A DNA stretch of 64,000 bases from SZUA-36 sp963749115 (GCA_963749115.1 CAVVLP010000005.1:62001-126000), one strand, 5' to 3'. Shown: positions 27,093-35,919, numbered from the stretch's first letter. A program made the numbers and translations. Notes: generated by a model from the letters alone, not told the origin.

Positions 27093-29213
27093 ATGAAACG
27101 TCTCTCCAGAAAATTCGGTTTCAGCATATCGACTCTATTGCCGGTTTTATTGTTGAGTGCACACAGTCCGGTGACCGAAGCAGAAGAGGCCGATGCCGAG
27201 CCTGACGATTTACAAATGCAAACAGTGTGTTAAATACACCGGTTGGCGTGGCACGATTGATTTTGGGGCTGCTTACGTTAACAACGATTCATATCGGTTC
27301 GGTGATTATCGCGGTCTCGAAAAAGAAGGTTTGTACGCTGCCGTCGATGGCGATGTTCACTTCAGAAACCTGCAGGGTAATTATTTTGATTTATACGCCC
27401 GTAACCTGGGTTATGAAAGTCGCGAAATAGATATGCGCGGTGGTTACCAGGGGTTTTACGAACTACGGTTTGGCTGGCAGGAAATTCCAAGATGGCTTGG
27501 TTATGGAACACAGACGCCATTTTTGGGTGTGGGCAGCGATGTCCTGACATTGCCCGATGATTGGGTAAAAGCAAATACGACCAGTGGAATGGACCGCTTT
27601 GCAAAGCACCCTCGTGGGGGAACCACTGAAAACCAAGCGCAAGATACTCGACGCTGGCGGAACACTGAATTTCCTCTCCAACTGGTCTTTCAGAGTCGAT
27701 TATCAGCGACAGAAAAAAGAAGGGCTCCGTACGCTGGGGGCGGGCATGTATTTCAGCAATGCCAGCATCCTGCCGACACCTATCGATTTCACCACCGATC
27801 TGTTCGACACAGCCATTTCATGGGCGAATAACCGGGCCCAGGTCCAGCTTGGTTTTATAAGTTCCAAGTTTGATAATGGCTATTCCTCGCTGACCTGGCA
27901 AAACCCCTTCAGTTCCTTACCGGAACATTCGGTCTTCAGGGCGGCGCTTGAACCAGGTAACAAGTTTCACCAGTTCAATCTGTCCGGTGCTTTTGCAATA
28001 ACACCCAAGATTCGTTTGTCAGGTCAGGCAGCGATGGGCCGTATGAAGCAGAATGACCCGTTCCTCCCTTATACCATCAACCCGAGGTACAGTGATTTGC
28101 CGCTACCGCGCGAGTCACTGGATGGCAAGGTGGACACGAATACCTATAACTTCGCAGGCAAGCTGTTCGCGCGTGTTAACAATAAACTCAGCTTTACGGC
28201 ACGTGGCAAGTGGGATAAAAGGGACAACAAGACACCGGTGGATTTATATACACCTGTTGTCACTGACCTGGTGCCGATCGGTCCCCGCTTTAACCGGCCT
28301 TACAGTTATAAAAGGCAACAGTATTCCGCAGATGTGCGTTACCGGTTGGATCCCAAGGTTGGCCTGAGCGGTGGTGCGCGTCAGTACAATATGGATCGTA
28401 CACTCCAACAGGTTGAACGAACCAAGGAAACCACCTGGTGGGCTCAAGCCAAGGTCAGCCCGACCTTCAATACGGAATTCCGTGTTCAAAGGGGAATGGG
28501 CGGATCGTGATATCTCGGATTATCTGCAACTGGATGACGGATGGTACCGTTGATCATCCCCTGTTCCGTAAATTTAATATGGCCGACCGTGATCGTGATC
28601 GCATGCTCGTCGAATTTGATTACATGCCTATTGATTCGTTCAGTATTACCCTGGGTTATATTCATGCCAAGTCACAGTACAAGGAATCAGTCCTTGGTCT
28701 GCAGAAGAGTGTTGATGAGAGCTACTCGGTCAATTTGAATTACGCGATAAGTTCAACAGTTAATGCCTATGCATTCTATAACCTCGATTATCTGGATGCC
28801 GATATCACAAATACGGCCGGTGGCAATTCCATTCCCTGGAATGCCGAGACCCAAGACCGGATTGAAACGGCTGGAATCGGCCTGACGGCTGTCCATTAGT
28901 GAAAAATCAAGCCTCGGTGTTGATTATGTGTATGCCGGCTCCACCGGAAGGATTTCAGTTACAACCAGCTGCGGATGAAGATCCATTTGATCCATTAAAA
29001 ACCAGTTTGAAAAACTTCAAATTACACTTCGATTATGATTTTAGTGATAACTGGGGTTACAAGCTGTATGCAGAACGTGAGCAATACAAGAGCAGTGACT
29101 GGGCTATTGACGGACTCGGCGTAGACGGCATCAATTCGGTGTTGACAATGGGTGAGCAAAGCCCTGAATACAGCGTTTGGTACTATCGCTTCCAGATCAG
29201 TTACCGGTTCTGA
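27093..29213 (+). CDS. mtrB: MtrB/PioB-family outer-membrane porin (multiply frameshifted)
   Basis: Outer-membrane beta-barrel of about 700 residues that encases the decahaem cytochrome. The signal peptide begins MKRLSRKFGFSISTLLPV; the mature N-terminus has the MtrB-type CKQC motif followed by YTGWRGTIDFGAAYV. Dozens of alternating beta strands follow, and the protein ends with an aromatic residue (YRFQISYRF), the usual barrel-assembly signal. The frame changes near 27215, 27600, 28492, 28549, 28897 and 28970, yet each fragment continues the same barrel. So many breaks in one gene is the extreme of the window. No outer cytochrome (MtrC/OmcA) gene is adjacent. ATG 27093 is preferred; ATG 27063, overlapping the mtrA stop, is in the same frame. 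The final hairpin overlaps the stop codon. Confidence 0.8.
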
Positions 29214-29224
29214 TAAGAACCGGT
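29203..29224 (+). terminator. Hairpin at the end of the porin gene
   Basis: Perfect 9-bp stem ACCGGTTCT / AGAACCGGT with GATA loop, overlapping the stop codon. There is no T tract, so it may be an mRNA-stabilising or Rho-linked structure. A related hairpin closes the CBS gene at 35834. Confidence 0.5.
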
Positions 29225-29259
29225 TGACGGCCCTGCCGGGAGAGCCAATTTCACTCTGA

Positions 29260-29273
29260 TTGACCTGGGTCAT
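29260..29273 (+). promoter_or_regulatory. FNR/CRP-type dyad of the frdABCD promoter
   Basis: TTGACCTGGGTCAT centred at 29266.5 with TAATTT at 29296-29301 as -10 element, a class II layout with transcription start near 29308 and a 27-base leader before ATG 29335. It fits oxygen-dependent control of fumarate reductase. Confidence 0.7.
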
Positions 29274-29334
29274 ACTGTATCTGCTGATATTACATTAATT
29301 TATTCTAATATAAGATTGTGTGAGCAGAAGAAAT

Positions 29335-31095
29335 ATGGAACATATCAAGGCAGACGTCGTAATCGTAGGTGCTGGCGGTGCCGGCCTGCGCGCCGCCATT
29401 GCTGTTGCAGAAAACGATCCTAAGCTCAAGGTCGCGTTAATCGCCAAGGTTTACCCGATGCGAAGTCATACCTGTGCAGCGGAGGGTGGGGCTGCCGGTG
29501 TCAAAACCCCGGATGATTCACTGGAGATGCACTTCAACGATACCGTCGGCGGTGGTGACTGGTTATGTGACCAGGACGTGGTCGAGAATTTTGTTGAACA
29601 GGCACCACGTGAATTGATGCAGCTTGAACACTGGGGTTGTCCCTGGAGTCGTGAGGATGACGGCTCTGTTGCGGTACGGCCGTTTGGCGGCATGAAGAAG
29701 AAACGCACCTGGTACGCCGCTGACAAGAGTGGCTTCCATATTCTGCACACGCTTTTCCAGACTTCTTTGCAGTTCCCGTCCATCAAGCGCTACGACGAAT
29801 ATTTTGCACTCGACCTGTTGCATATCGATGGCAAGTGCCGTGGTGTTGTCGCCATGGAAATGCGTAGTGGCCGGTTTTTCTCATTCGACTCCTCGGTGGT
29901 CATCATGGCGACCGGTGGCGGTGGCCAGGTTTTCCCGTTCACGACCAACGGTGCGATCAAGACCGGAGACGGCATGGCCATGGCCTACCGTGCCGGTGTG
30001 CCATTGAAGGACATGGAGTTTGTTCAGTACCATCCGACCGGTTTACCGGGCACGGGTATTCTTTTGACCGAAGGCTGTCGCGGTGAAGGCGGTATCCTGG
30101 TCAATAAGAATGGATACAGATACTTACAGGATTACGGTATGGGTCCGGAAACCCCGGTCGGTGAACCTGTCCTCAAAACAATGGAACTCGGCCCGCGCGA
30201 CCGTCTCAGCCAGGCGTTCTGGCACGAGCAGAAAAAAGGTAACACGGTTGAAACCCCATGGGGTGACTGTGTTCTGCTGGATATGCGCCACCTGGGAGCG
30301 AAGAAAATCCTTGAACGTCTGCCGCTGGTGCACGAATTGGCCAACGCTTATGTCGGCGTGGACATGATCAAGGATCCGGTTCCTATCAGACCTGTTATAC
30401 ATTTCATGATGGGTGGTATCGATGCCAACATTAATGGTGAGGCCCCGATGGCCGGTCTTTATGCCATCGGCGAGACCGCCTGCTCCGGTTTGCATGGTGC
30501 CAACCGGCTGGGCTCAAACTCCCTCACCGACCTGCTGGTATCCGGGAAACGCTCTGCAGATCACGCCATTGCGTATGCGCAACAGGCCAGTGAAACCGGT
30601 AATGAGGAAGCCCTGAAGGCCCAGGCGGAAGCCATTGTGACGGGTGTGCGGGAGTTACTGCAGCAAGGTGGTTCCACTGAAACCATTTCAGGTCTGCGGC
30701 GTGAAATGAGAACTTCACTCGAAGAAGGTGCCGGCATTTACCGTGATGAAGAAGGCGCCAGGCTGACCTGTGAGAAGATTGCAGAACTTCGTGAGCGCTA
30801 CAAGGGCATCGAGATCAACGACAAGAGCAATGTGTTCAATACCGACCTGCAGTCGGCACTGGAGTTACGTAACCTGCTGGATGTGGCAGAGACTGTTGCG
30901 GAAGGTTCCCTGCAGCGGCGTGAATCCCGCGGTGCTCATCAGCGTTTGGATTACACCGAGCGCGATGATGAAAAATTCCTCAAACATTCATTGTGTTACC
31001 GCCAGCCGGATGAGCGTCCCCGTGTTGAGTGGTCGGATGTCCTGATCACGCGTTCCCAACCTGGCACACGAGACTATTCAGGGGGCAAGAAATAA
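29335..31095 (+). CDS. frdA: Fumarate reductase flavoprotein subunit FrdA
   Basis: Cytoplasmic-face flavoprotein (586 residues) that reduces fumarate to succinate with electrons from FrdB. It reads very close to E. coli FrdA: ADVVIVGAGGAGLRAAIAV (FAD fold), RSHTCAAEGGAAGV (covalent FAD histidine at HT), WGCPWSR, FVQYHPTGLPGTGIL, the active-site arginine/histidine region HGANRLGSNSLTDLL and RESRGAHQRLDYTERDD. Length is normal. ATG 29335 is preferred to GTG 29320 because it gives the usual MEHIKADV start. First gene of frdABCD behind an FNR-type promoter, with rquA at the end of the cluster; this favours the fumarate-reducing direction over succinate dehydrogenase. Confidence 0.95.
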   Translation: MEHIKADVVIVGAGGAGLRAAIAVAENDPKLKVALIAKVYPMRSHTCAAEGGAAGVKTPDDSLEMHFNDTVGGGDWLCDQDVVENFVEQAPRELMQLEHWGCPWSREDDGSVAVRPFGGMKKKRTWYAADKSGFHILHTLFQTSLQFPSIKRYDEYFALDLLHIDGKCRGVVAMEMRSGRFFSFDSSVVIMATGGGGQVFPFTTNGAIKTGDGMAMAYRAGVPLKDMEFVQYHPTGLPGTGILLTEGCRGEGGILVNKNGYRYLQDYGMGPETPVGEPVLKTMELGPRDRLSQAFWHEQKKGNTVETPWGDCVLLDMRHLGAKKILERLPLVHELANAYVGVDMIKDPVPIRPVIHFMMGGIDANINGEAPMAGLYAIGETACSGLHGANRLGSNSLTDLLVSGKRSADHAIAYAQQASETGNEEALKAQAEAIVTGVRELLQQGGSTETISGLRREMRTSLEEGAGIYRDEEGARLTCEKIAELRERYKGIEINDKSNVFNTDLQSALELRNLLDVAETVAEGSLQRRESRGAHQRLDYTERDDEKFLKHSLCYRQPDERPRVEWSDVLITRSQPGTRDYSGGKK

Positions 31096-31847
31096 TGAGC
31101 ACCCGAACCCGAGATATTGAACTGGAAGTGATGCGCTACGATCCCGAGAAGGACAAAGCACCCTGGTTTCAGAGCTACACGGTTCCCTGTAATGAGGACT
31201 GGGTCATCCTGGACGCCATCAACTATGTAAAAGATAACCTCGATACCACGCTGGCCTATCGCTGGTCCTGCCACATGATGGTTTGCGGAAGTTGCGGCAT
31301 GATGGTCAATGGCGAGCCGGTTCTGACCTGCAAGACATTTGTTCGTGAATTGCCGGACAAGGTACGGATAGAGCCCCTGGAGAACTTCCCGATCGAGCGT
31401 GACCTGGTGGTGGTGCTGGATGACGTAATGCAGAAACTGCACAAGGTACAGCCGTATATCATTCGCAAGGATGATCCGCCGGCCGAGGACCAGGAATATA
31501 TTCAATCACGTGGTAAATTGGCAATATTCAAGCAACTCACCATGTGTATCAATTGCATGTGCTGTTACGCCGCCTGTCCACAGTACAGCCTGAACAAGGA
31601 TTTCATCGGTCCGGCAGCGTTGGCATTGGCCCATCGCTACAACCGTGATAGCCGTGACCAGGGTAAATCAGATCGGTTGGATATTCTTGCTGATCATGAT
31701 GGCGTGTGGGAATGTTCCTTTGTCGGCGCCTGTTCCGAAGTTTGCCCCAAGCACGTGGACCCGGCAGCGGCTATACAGCAAATGAAGATCGATGGCGCAA
31801 TGGAATTCTGGAAACAGAAAATGGGTATACCGGGAGGTAAGTCATGA
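31095..31847 (+). CDS. frdB: Fumarate reductase iron-sulfur subunit FrdB
   Basis: Electron-transfer subunit of 250 residues with three clusters. [2Fe-2S] ligands are in WSCHMMVCGSCG and LTCKT (about 55-80). The [4Fe-4S] and [3Fe-4S] ligands are in CINCMCCYAACP and CSFVGACSEVCPKHVDP. It links FrdA to the quinol site in FrdC/FrdD. The start ATG 31095 shares a base with the frdA stop (TAATG). The MSTRTRDIELEVMRYDPEKD beginning is standard for FrdB. All ligands are intact, so the complex should be functional. Confidence 0.95.
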   Translation: MSTRTRDIELEVMRYDPEKDKAPWFQSYTVPCNEDWVILDAINYVKDNLDTTLAYRWSCHMMVCGSCGMMVNGEPVLTCKTFVRELPDKVRIEPLENFPIERDLVVVLDDVMQKLHKVQPYIIRKDDPPAEDQEYIQSRGKLAIFKQLTMCINCMCCYAACPQYSLNKDFIGPAALALAHRYNRDSRDQGKSDRLDILADHDGVWECSFVGACSEVCPKHVDPAAAIQQMKIDGAMEFWKQKMGIPGGKS

Positions 31848-32239
31848 GTCGTAATCCTTATGTCAGACCAGTTTCCACGACCACCTGGTACATGCGAAAC
31901 GGGCGCTATAGAGTGTATGTATTGCATGAGCTGACCAGTTTTCTGGTTATGTTTTACAGTTTCCTGACGATTTTCGCGCTTTCGGCCCTGGCCGGCTCGG
32001 CGGAGCGCTGGGATGCCTTTCTCGCCTCACAGCAAAGTACGGCAATGTTAGTCTTTCACACCCTTGCGCTACTGTACTTCATGTTTTTCCAGACGTTTCC
32101 GTGGTTCAAACTGGCACCAAAGGCCATGCCGGTTCGGGTGGGTGAGAGGAAATTACCAGAGAATTACATCATCATCGGCCATTACGTGGCCTGGGCAGTT
32201 ATCAGTATCTTCATTTTTTGGCTGGCGGGAGTAGTCTAA
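31844..32239 (+). CDS. frdC: Fumarate reductase membrane subunit FrdC
   Basis: Membrane anchor of 131 residues with three helices: LTSFLVMFYSFLTIFALSAL, AMLVFHTLALLYFMFFQTF and NYIIIGHYVAWAVISIFIFW. Its N-terminus SRNPYVRPVSTTTWYMRNGRY matches FrdC, including the tryptophan/tyrosine region of the quinol pocket. It has no haem-binding pattern, as expected for the E. coli type. ATG overlaps the frdB stop (ATGA). Confidence 0.92.
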   Translation: MSRNPYVRPVSTTTWYMRNGRYRVYVLHELTSFLVMFYSFLTIFALSALAGSAERWDAFLASQQSTAMLVFHTLALLYFMFFQTFPWFKLAPKAMPVRVGERKLPENYIIIGHYVAWAVISIFIFWLAGVV

Positions 32240-32583
32240 TGGCAATTGCAAAAAAAGCTGTAGTCTGGGGTCTGTTCGCAGCGGGTGGTACGCTAAGCTC
32301 ATTTGTTTTCCCGGCCCTCATTGCTCTTTTTCTGTTGATAGCAACGGGAAACATCCCGGATGGTCTGCAATTTGAACAAATTCACAATTTTGCGGCGAGT
32401 TGGCTTGGCAAAGCATGCCTATTCATCGTACTCTTTCTCTCAGTATGGCATGCAGCACATCGATTACGGGTTGTAGCTCACGACTTCGGAATCAGAAAAG
32501 ACACGCTGGTAGCCAACGCCGTCTACTCGATTGCCGCGATTGGCACCGTGCTGGCGGCTTTTTATTTATTGACGATTAGTTAA
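32239..32583 (+). CDS. frdD: Fumarate reductase membrane subunit FrdD
   Basis: Second anchor of 114 residues with three helices: FAAGGTLSSFVFPALIALFLL, WLGKACLFIVLFLSVWHAAH (the conserved H-AAH-R pattern: WHAAHRLR) and a C-terminal AVYSIAAIGTVLAAFYLL. ATG 32239 uses the last base of the frdC stop codon. With FrdC it forms the quinol-oxidising site, here probably for rhodoquinol. Confidence 0.92.
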   Translation: MAIAKKAVVWGLFAAGGTLSSFVFPALIALFLLIATGNIPDGLQFEQIHNFAASWLGKACLFIVLFLSVWHAAHRLRVVAHDFGIRKDTLVANAVYSIAAIGTVLAAFYLLTIS

Positions 32584-32641
32584 ACCTGAGAGAAGGAAAA
32601 TTCGGCCGTCTGATCCTGTTTCACGGGCGGCTAACAATGAT

Positions 32642-33412
32642 ATGAATGACGATTCCAGAGCGATAGCAGAAGAATTCACGTATGAGATAGTTGACCAGCC
32701 AGGGGAAGAGGCTACGGCCAGCTTGGTTCCAACGGCGCCTCCACCTATCCCTGATTACCTCCAGGATACTTACTGGTGGGCGTATGTTCACCCGAAATCT
32801 GTTTGGGTTTTTGAACGTGAATGGCTTGTAAACCTGATCCTGTGGGGCAATATGAAGAAGCTCACGCAGTCTGTGCTGGATGAAATGGACCTTCAGCCAA
32901 ACAGCAGTGTGCTGCAGGTTGCCTGCGTCTATGGAGATTTCTCAAACCGGCTCGCTTCACACCTTGAGCAAACACAGTCCAGGCTAAGCGTCGTGGATGT
33001 TGCTCCGATTCAGATTGACAATTTCGAGAAGAAACTGGCGGCGCACGACAATGCATCGATTCATCTTCAGGATTCCACCTCAATGTCATTTCCGGATGAC
33101 AGCTTTGAAGAAACCGTGGTGTTTTTCCTGTTGCACGAGCAGCCTGAAGACGCACGCCGTAAAACTGTGGCTGAAGCTATTCGTGTCACCCGGCCGGGTG
33201 GCAGGGTTATTTTCGTAGATTACCATGGACCAAAACGTTCCAACCCCATGCGCTATGTAATGAAACCTGTGCTGGCCTTGCTTGAGCCATTTGCAATGGA
33301 TCTGTGGCGCGAGGAGTTGCCTGCATTTATGCCTGCTGAGATCAAACCTGGGCAGCTGTCGTCGAGTTTTTATTTTGGCGGTCTTTACCAGAAAGTGGTA
33401 TTGAAGGTCTGA
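32642..33412 (+). CDS. rquA: Rhodoquinone biosynthesis protein RquA
   Basis: Methyltransferase-like enzyme of 256 residues that converts ubiquinone to rhodoquinone by placing an amino group on the ring. Diagnostic features: an N-terminal PDYLQDTYWWAYVHP block, EREWLVNLILWGN, a degenerate SAM-binding loop LQVACVYGDFSNRL (unlike the canonical ExGxG), FFLLHEQPEDARRK, RPGGRVIFVDYHGP, and the end FYFGGLYQKVVLKV. Together these separate RquA from UbiE-type enzymes. It follows frdD by 58 bases in the same direction with no terminator, so it is likely cotranscribed. Rhodoquinone's low potential suits fumarate reduction. ATG 32642 gives the expected length. The call rests on remembered family features. 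Confidence 0.88.
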   Translation: MNDDSRAIAEEFTYEIVDQPGEEATASLVPTAPPPIPDYLQDTYWWAYVHPKSVWVFEREWLVNLILWGNMKKLTQSVLDEMDLQPNSSVLQVACVYGDFSNRLASHLEQTQSRLSVVDVAPIQIDNFEKKLAAHDNASIHLQDSTSMSFPDDSFEETVVFFLLHEQPEDARRKTVAEAIRVTRPGGRVIFVDYHGPKRSNPMRYVMKPVLALLEPFAMDLWREELPAFMPAEIKPGQLSSSFYFGGLYQKVVLKV

Positions 33413-33438
33413 AAGTTTAGACTACTAGCCTGAATAAA

Positions 33439-34233
33439 ATGCATCCTGCGGATAACCCACTTGTTTCACACCCGCAAAAGCAGGGGCGCTTAAAAGTCAT
33501 TTGGCACAAGCTGCGAAAGGCCGCTGAGCCTTTTACCGAAAGCGCGCTTGCGCTTGTTCCTATCGTACTGGTCGTCGCGTTTTTCCAACTGTTGGTACTG
33601 CAGCAGCCCATTCCCAACATGGGGCAGATGCTCTGGGGTTTATTGCAGGTGCTGTTGGGTCTGGCGTTATTCGTCCGCGGTCTGCAGATGGCGCTGTTTC
33701 CCATTGGCGAAGAGATGGCTTACAACTTTGTACGCAAAGGTAATCTCTGGTGGCTGCTGGTTTTTGCATTTGCATTGGGATTCGGTACCACGGTGGCAGA
33801 ACCAGCCCTGATTGCGATTTCCGAAGAAGCTGCCCGTATCGCGGCCACCGGGCAGGTGATTGCAGATACGGTCGAAGCGCAAAGTGACTACGCCATCGGT
33901 CTGCGCCTGACCGTGGCGCTGGCCGTGGGTATTGCACTGGTGGTGGGTGTATTCAGGATTCTTAAAGGCTGGCCGGTACAATACCTGATCATCGGCGGCT
34001 ACTTTGGCGTGGTCATTATGACTTTTTTCGCGCCGCCGGAGATTATCGGTATCGCCTATGATTCCGGTGGTGTGACCACTTCTACGGTGACAGTTCCACT
34101 GGTCGCGGCACTGGGTATTGGACTGGCCCATACCATTCATGGCCGTGACCCGCTCATCGATGGCTTTGGCCTGATCGCATTCGCTTCATTGACGCCCATG
34201 ATATTTGTCATGGCTTTCGGGATTTTATACTGA
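33439..34233 (+). CDS. DUF1538 membrane protein A
   Basis: Polytopic inner-membrane protein of 264 residues in the DUF1538 family. It has the family repeat: a MALFPIGEEMAYNF segment, then FALGFGTTVAEPALIAISEEA, AVGIALVVGVFRIL and the hallmark YDSGGVTTSTVTVPLVAALG. The same blocks recur in the next gene, so the two are paralogous halves of a probable heterodimer. Conserved acidic/threonine-rich loops suggest ion or metabolite transport, but no substrate is established. Its stop overlaps the ATG of the next gene. The following P-II-like gene hints at regulation by a nucleotide- or metabolite-binding protein. Confidence 0.85.
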   Translation: MHPADNPLVSHPQKQGRLKVIWHKLRKAAEPFTESALALVPIVLVVAFFQLLVLQQPIPNMGQMLWGLLQVLLGLALFVRGLQMALFPIGEEMAYNFVRKGNLWWLLVFAFALGFGTTVAEPALIAISEEAARIAATGQVIADTVEAQSDYAIGLRLTVALAVGIALVVGVFRILKGWPVQYLIIGGYFGVVIMTFFAPPEIIGIAYDSGGVTTSTVTVPLVAALGIGLAHTIHGRDPLIDGFGLIAFASLTPMIFVMAFGILY

Positions 34234-35021
34234 TGGACGGTCTCGTCCATTTCGGCACCACCCTGCTGACCATGTTGCGGGACATTTTGCCTATTGCCGC
34301 CATTTTATTCGGTTTTCAGGCACTGGTTTTACGGCGAAAAATAAAGGACCCCGCACGGGTTGCCATGGGTATGGTGCTGGTGCTGTTGGGTCTCACCCTG
34401 TTTCTGGAAGGCCTGGAGATGGCGCTTTTCCCGATCGGTCGCCTGATGGCTCAGCAACTGACCGCACCTGATTTTATTTACGGTTCTGAGGGTATCGCAG
34501 ACGGGGCAGTCTATTGGCTGGATTTCCTGTGGATCTATGCATTTGCTGCAGCCATAGGCTTTGCCACGACGGTTGCTGAACCTGCCCTGATGGCCGTGGC
34601 GATCAAGGCCAACCAGGTTTCAGGTGGCACGATCACCGTCAGGGGCTTGCGCTATGCAGTGGCACTCGGTGTGGCGATTGGCGTGGCGGTCGGGGCTTTC
34701 CGGATCGTCACCGGCACACCCCTCCACTGGTTCATCATAAGCGGCTATGTCGTGGTCATAATCCAAACCTTTTTTGCACCAAAACTGATCATACCCCTGG
34801 CATATGACTCAGGTGGTGTGACCACTTCAACCGTGACGGTTCCGCTGGTGGCAGCATTGGGTCTGGGTCTGGCCGAAACGATACCCGGTCGCAGTCCGCT
34901 TCTGGATGGTTTTGGCTTGATCGCCTTTGCCAGTTTATTTCCAATTATTGCAGTTATGGGATATGCGCAAATCGGCGAATTGAGAGCAAAACGATTGAAA
35001 CGCCTTAATACACAAAAATAG
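34233..35021 (+). CDS. DUF1538 membrane protein B
   Basis: Paralogue of the preceding gene, 262 residues. It contains MALFPIGRLMAQQL, AAIGFATTVAEPALMAVAIKA, VALGVAIGVAVGAFRIVTG and YDSGGVTTSTVTVPLVAALGLGL, then a short basic cytoplasmic tail (LRAKRLKRLNTQK). About eight hydrophobic stretches are visible. It is translationally coupled (TGATG) to protein A, so the products are probably made in equal amounts. The P-II-like gene starts 24 bases later. Confidence 0.85.
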   Translation: MDGLVHFGTTLLTMLRDILPIAAILFGFQALVLRRKIKDPARVAMGMVLVLLGLTLFLEGLEMALFPIGRLMAQQLTAPDFIYGSEGIADGAVYWLDFLWIYAFAAAIGFATTVAEPALMAVAIKANQVSGGTITVRGLRYAVALGVAIGVAVGAFRIVTGTPLHWFIISGYVVVIIQTFFAPKLIIPLAYDSGGVTTSTVTVPLVAALGLGLAETIPGRSPLLDGFGLIAFASLFPIIAVMGYAQIGELRAKRLKRLNTQK

Positions 35022-35045
35022 TCTATTCTTAAGTGAGGTAACGAT

Positions 35046-35396
35046 ATGCACTTTAAATTAATCATTGTCATGGCAGAAGATGAAAGGACCCAGAATATTC
35101 TGGATGCCGCCCGTGACGCAGGTATAACCGGTTGTACCGTTCTTAACCAGGCACGTGGCGAAGGGGTTAAACCGGCAAAGACCTTTCTTGGTTTGAGTAT
35201 CGACAGCCATGTTGATGTCATCATGATGCTGGCCGAAGAGCATATGAGCAGGGAAATCATGGAGAAGGTGGCCATTGCCGGTCAGTTTGACGAATTACCC
35301 GGAACCGGTATCGCCTTTCAGATTGATGTAGAGGACGCCATTGGTGTGCGTCACCAGATTGAAGCACTGGTCGAGGCAGTGGAGGAAAGATTATGA
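35046..35396 (+). CDS. P-II-like regulatory protein
   Basis: Small cytoplasmic protein of 116 residues with the ferredoxin-like P-II fold: MHFKLIIVMAEDERTQNILDAARDAGITG at the start, a glycine-rich T-loop region (ARGEGVKPAKTFLG) and a C-terminal helix. The classic GlnB uridylylation tyrosine and PROSITE-type segments are missing, so it is a divergent P-II-like protein rather than GlnB/GlnK. By position it probably gates the DUF1538 pair, as GlnK gates AmtB. ATGA overlap with the CBS gene. Confidence 0.78.
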   Translation: MHFKLIIVMAEDERTQNILDAARDAGITGCTVLNQARGEGVKPAKTFLGLSIDSHVDVIMMLAEEHMSREIMEKVAIAGQFDELPGTGIAFQIDVEDAIGVRHQIEALVEAVEERL

Positions 35397-35803
35397 GACA
35401 GTTGACAACCGTTGTCCGTGTACGTGACGTGATGAAAACCGAGTTGGATATCGTCGATGGCATGTTGACGGTGACTGAAGCGTTAAAGTCCATGAAGTAT
35501 CCGGATACACGAACGCTGATCGTAGACAAACGTCATGAAGACGACGAGTATGGTGTGGTCATGTTCCGGGATATGGCAAAGAAGGTATTGGCACGTGACC
35601 ATTCACCCAACCGTGTGAATATCTATGAAATCATGACTAAACCATTGATTTCTGTTCACCCCGATATGGATGTTCGTTACTGCACGCGGTTGTTTGACCG
35701 TTTTGGGCTATCACGTGCACCGGTGCTCGAAGACCAGAAAATTATCGGTTTGGTAAGCTATACGGATATCGTTTTGAAGGGTTTGACCCAGGAGATGGAT
35801 TAA
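35393..35803 (+). CDS. CBS-domain protein
   Basis: A 136-residue protein made of two CBS motifs: VRVRDVMKTELDIVDGMLTV (about 8-65) and YEIMTKPLISVHPDMDVRY to ...GLVSYTDIVLKGL (about 75-132). A CBS pair forms a Bateman module that binds adenine nucleotides. It is the last gene of the DUF1538-DUF1538-P-II-CBS cassette and very likely an energy-charge sensor for the membrane pair. No catalytic domain is attached. Confidence 0.85.
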   Translation: MRQLTTVVRVRDVMKTELDIVDGMLTVTEALKSMKYPDTRTLIVDKRHEDDEYGVVMFRDMAKKVLARDHSPNRVNIYEIMTKPLISVHPDMDVRYCTRLFDRFGLSRAPVLEDQKIIGLVSYTDIVLKGLTQEMD

Positions 35804-35833
35804 AAACAACCTAGTCCACCATTCCATCTGAAA

Positions 35834-35857
35834 ACAAGAACCGGTTCCGGTTCTTGT
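35834..35857 (+). terminator. Hairpin after the CBS gene
   Basis: Perfect inverted repeat ACAAGAACCGG (35834-35844) / CCGGTTCTTGT (35847-35857), 31 bases after the stop codon. No T tract follows, so intrinsic termination is uncertain. Confidence 0.55.
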
Positions 35858-35905
35858 CCACGTTTGTCGACCAGGTTTTAAACCGTCTGTCCGATCAGCC
35901 TCAAC

Positions 35906-35919
35906 TTGAGCTAGATCAT
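35906..35919 (+). promoter_or_regulatory. FNR/CRP-type dyad upstream of the octahaem tetrathionate-reductase-family gene
   Basis: TTGAGCTAGATCAT keeps TTGA-N6-TCA. It lies 101 bases before ATG 36021. No -10 hexamer is found at class II distance; an AT-rich stretch at 35965-35995 could hold the promoter instead. Confidence 0.5.

Noticed and set aside
30124..30495. Open frame antisense to frdA
   Set aside because: frdA is fully conserved here and the antisense frame shows only codon-driven composition.
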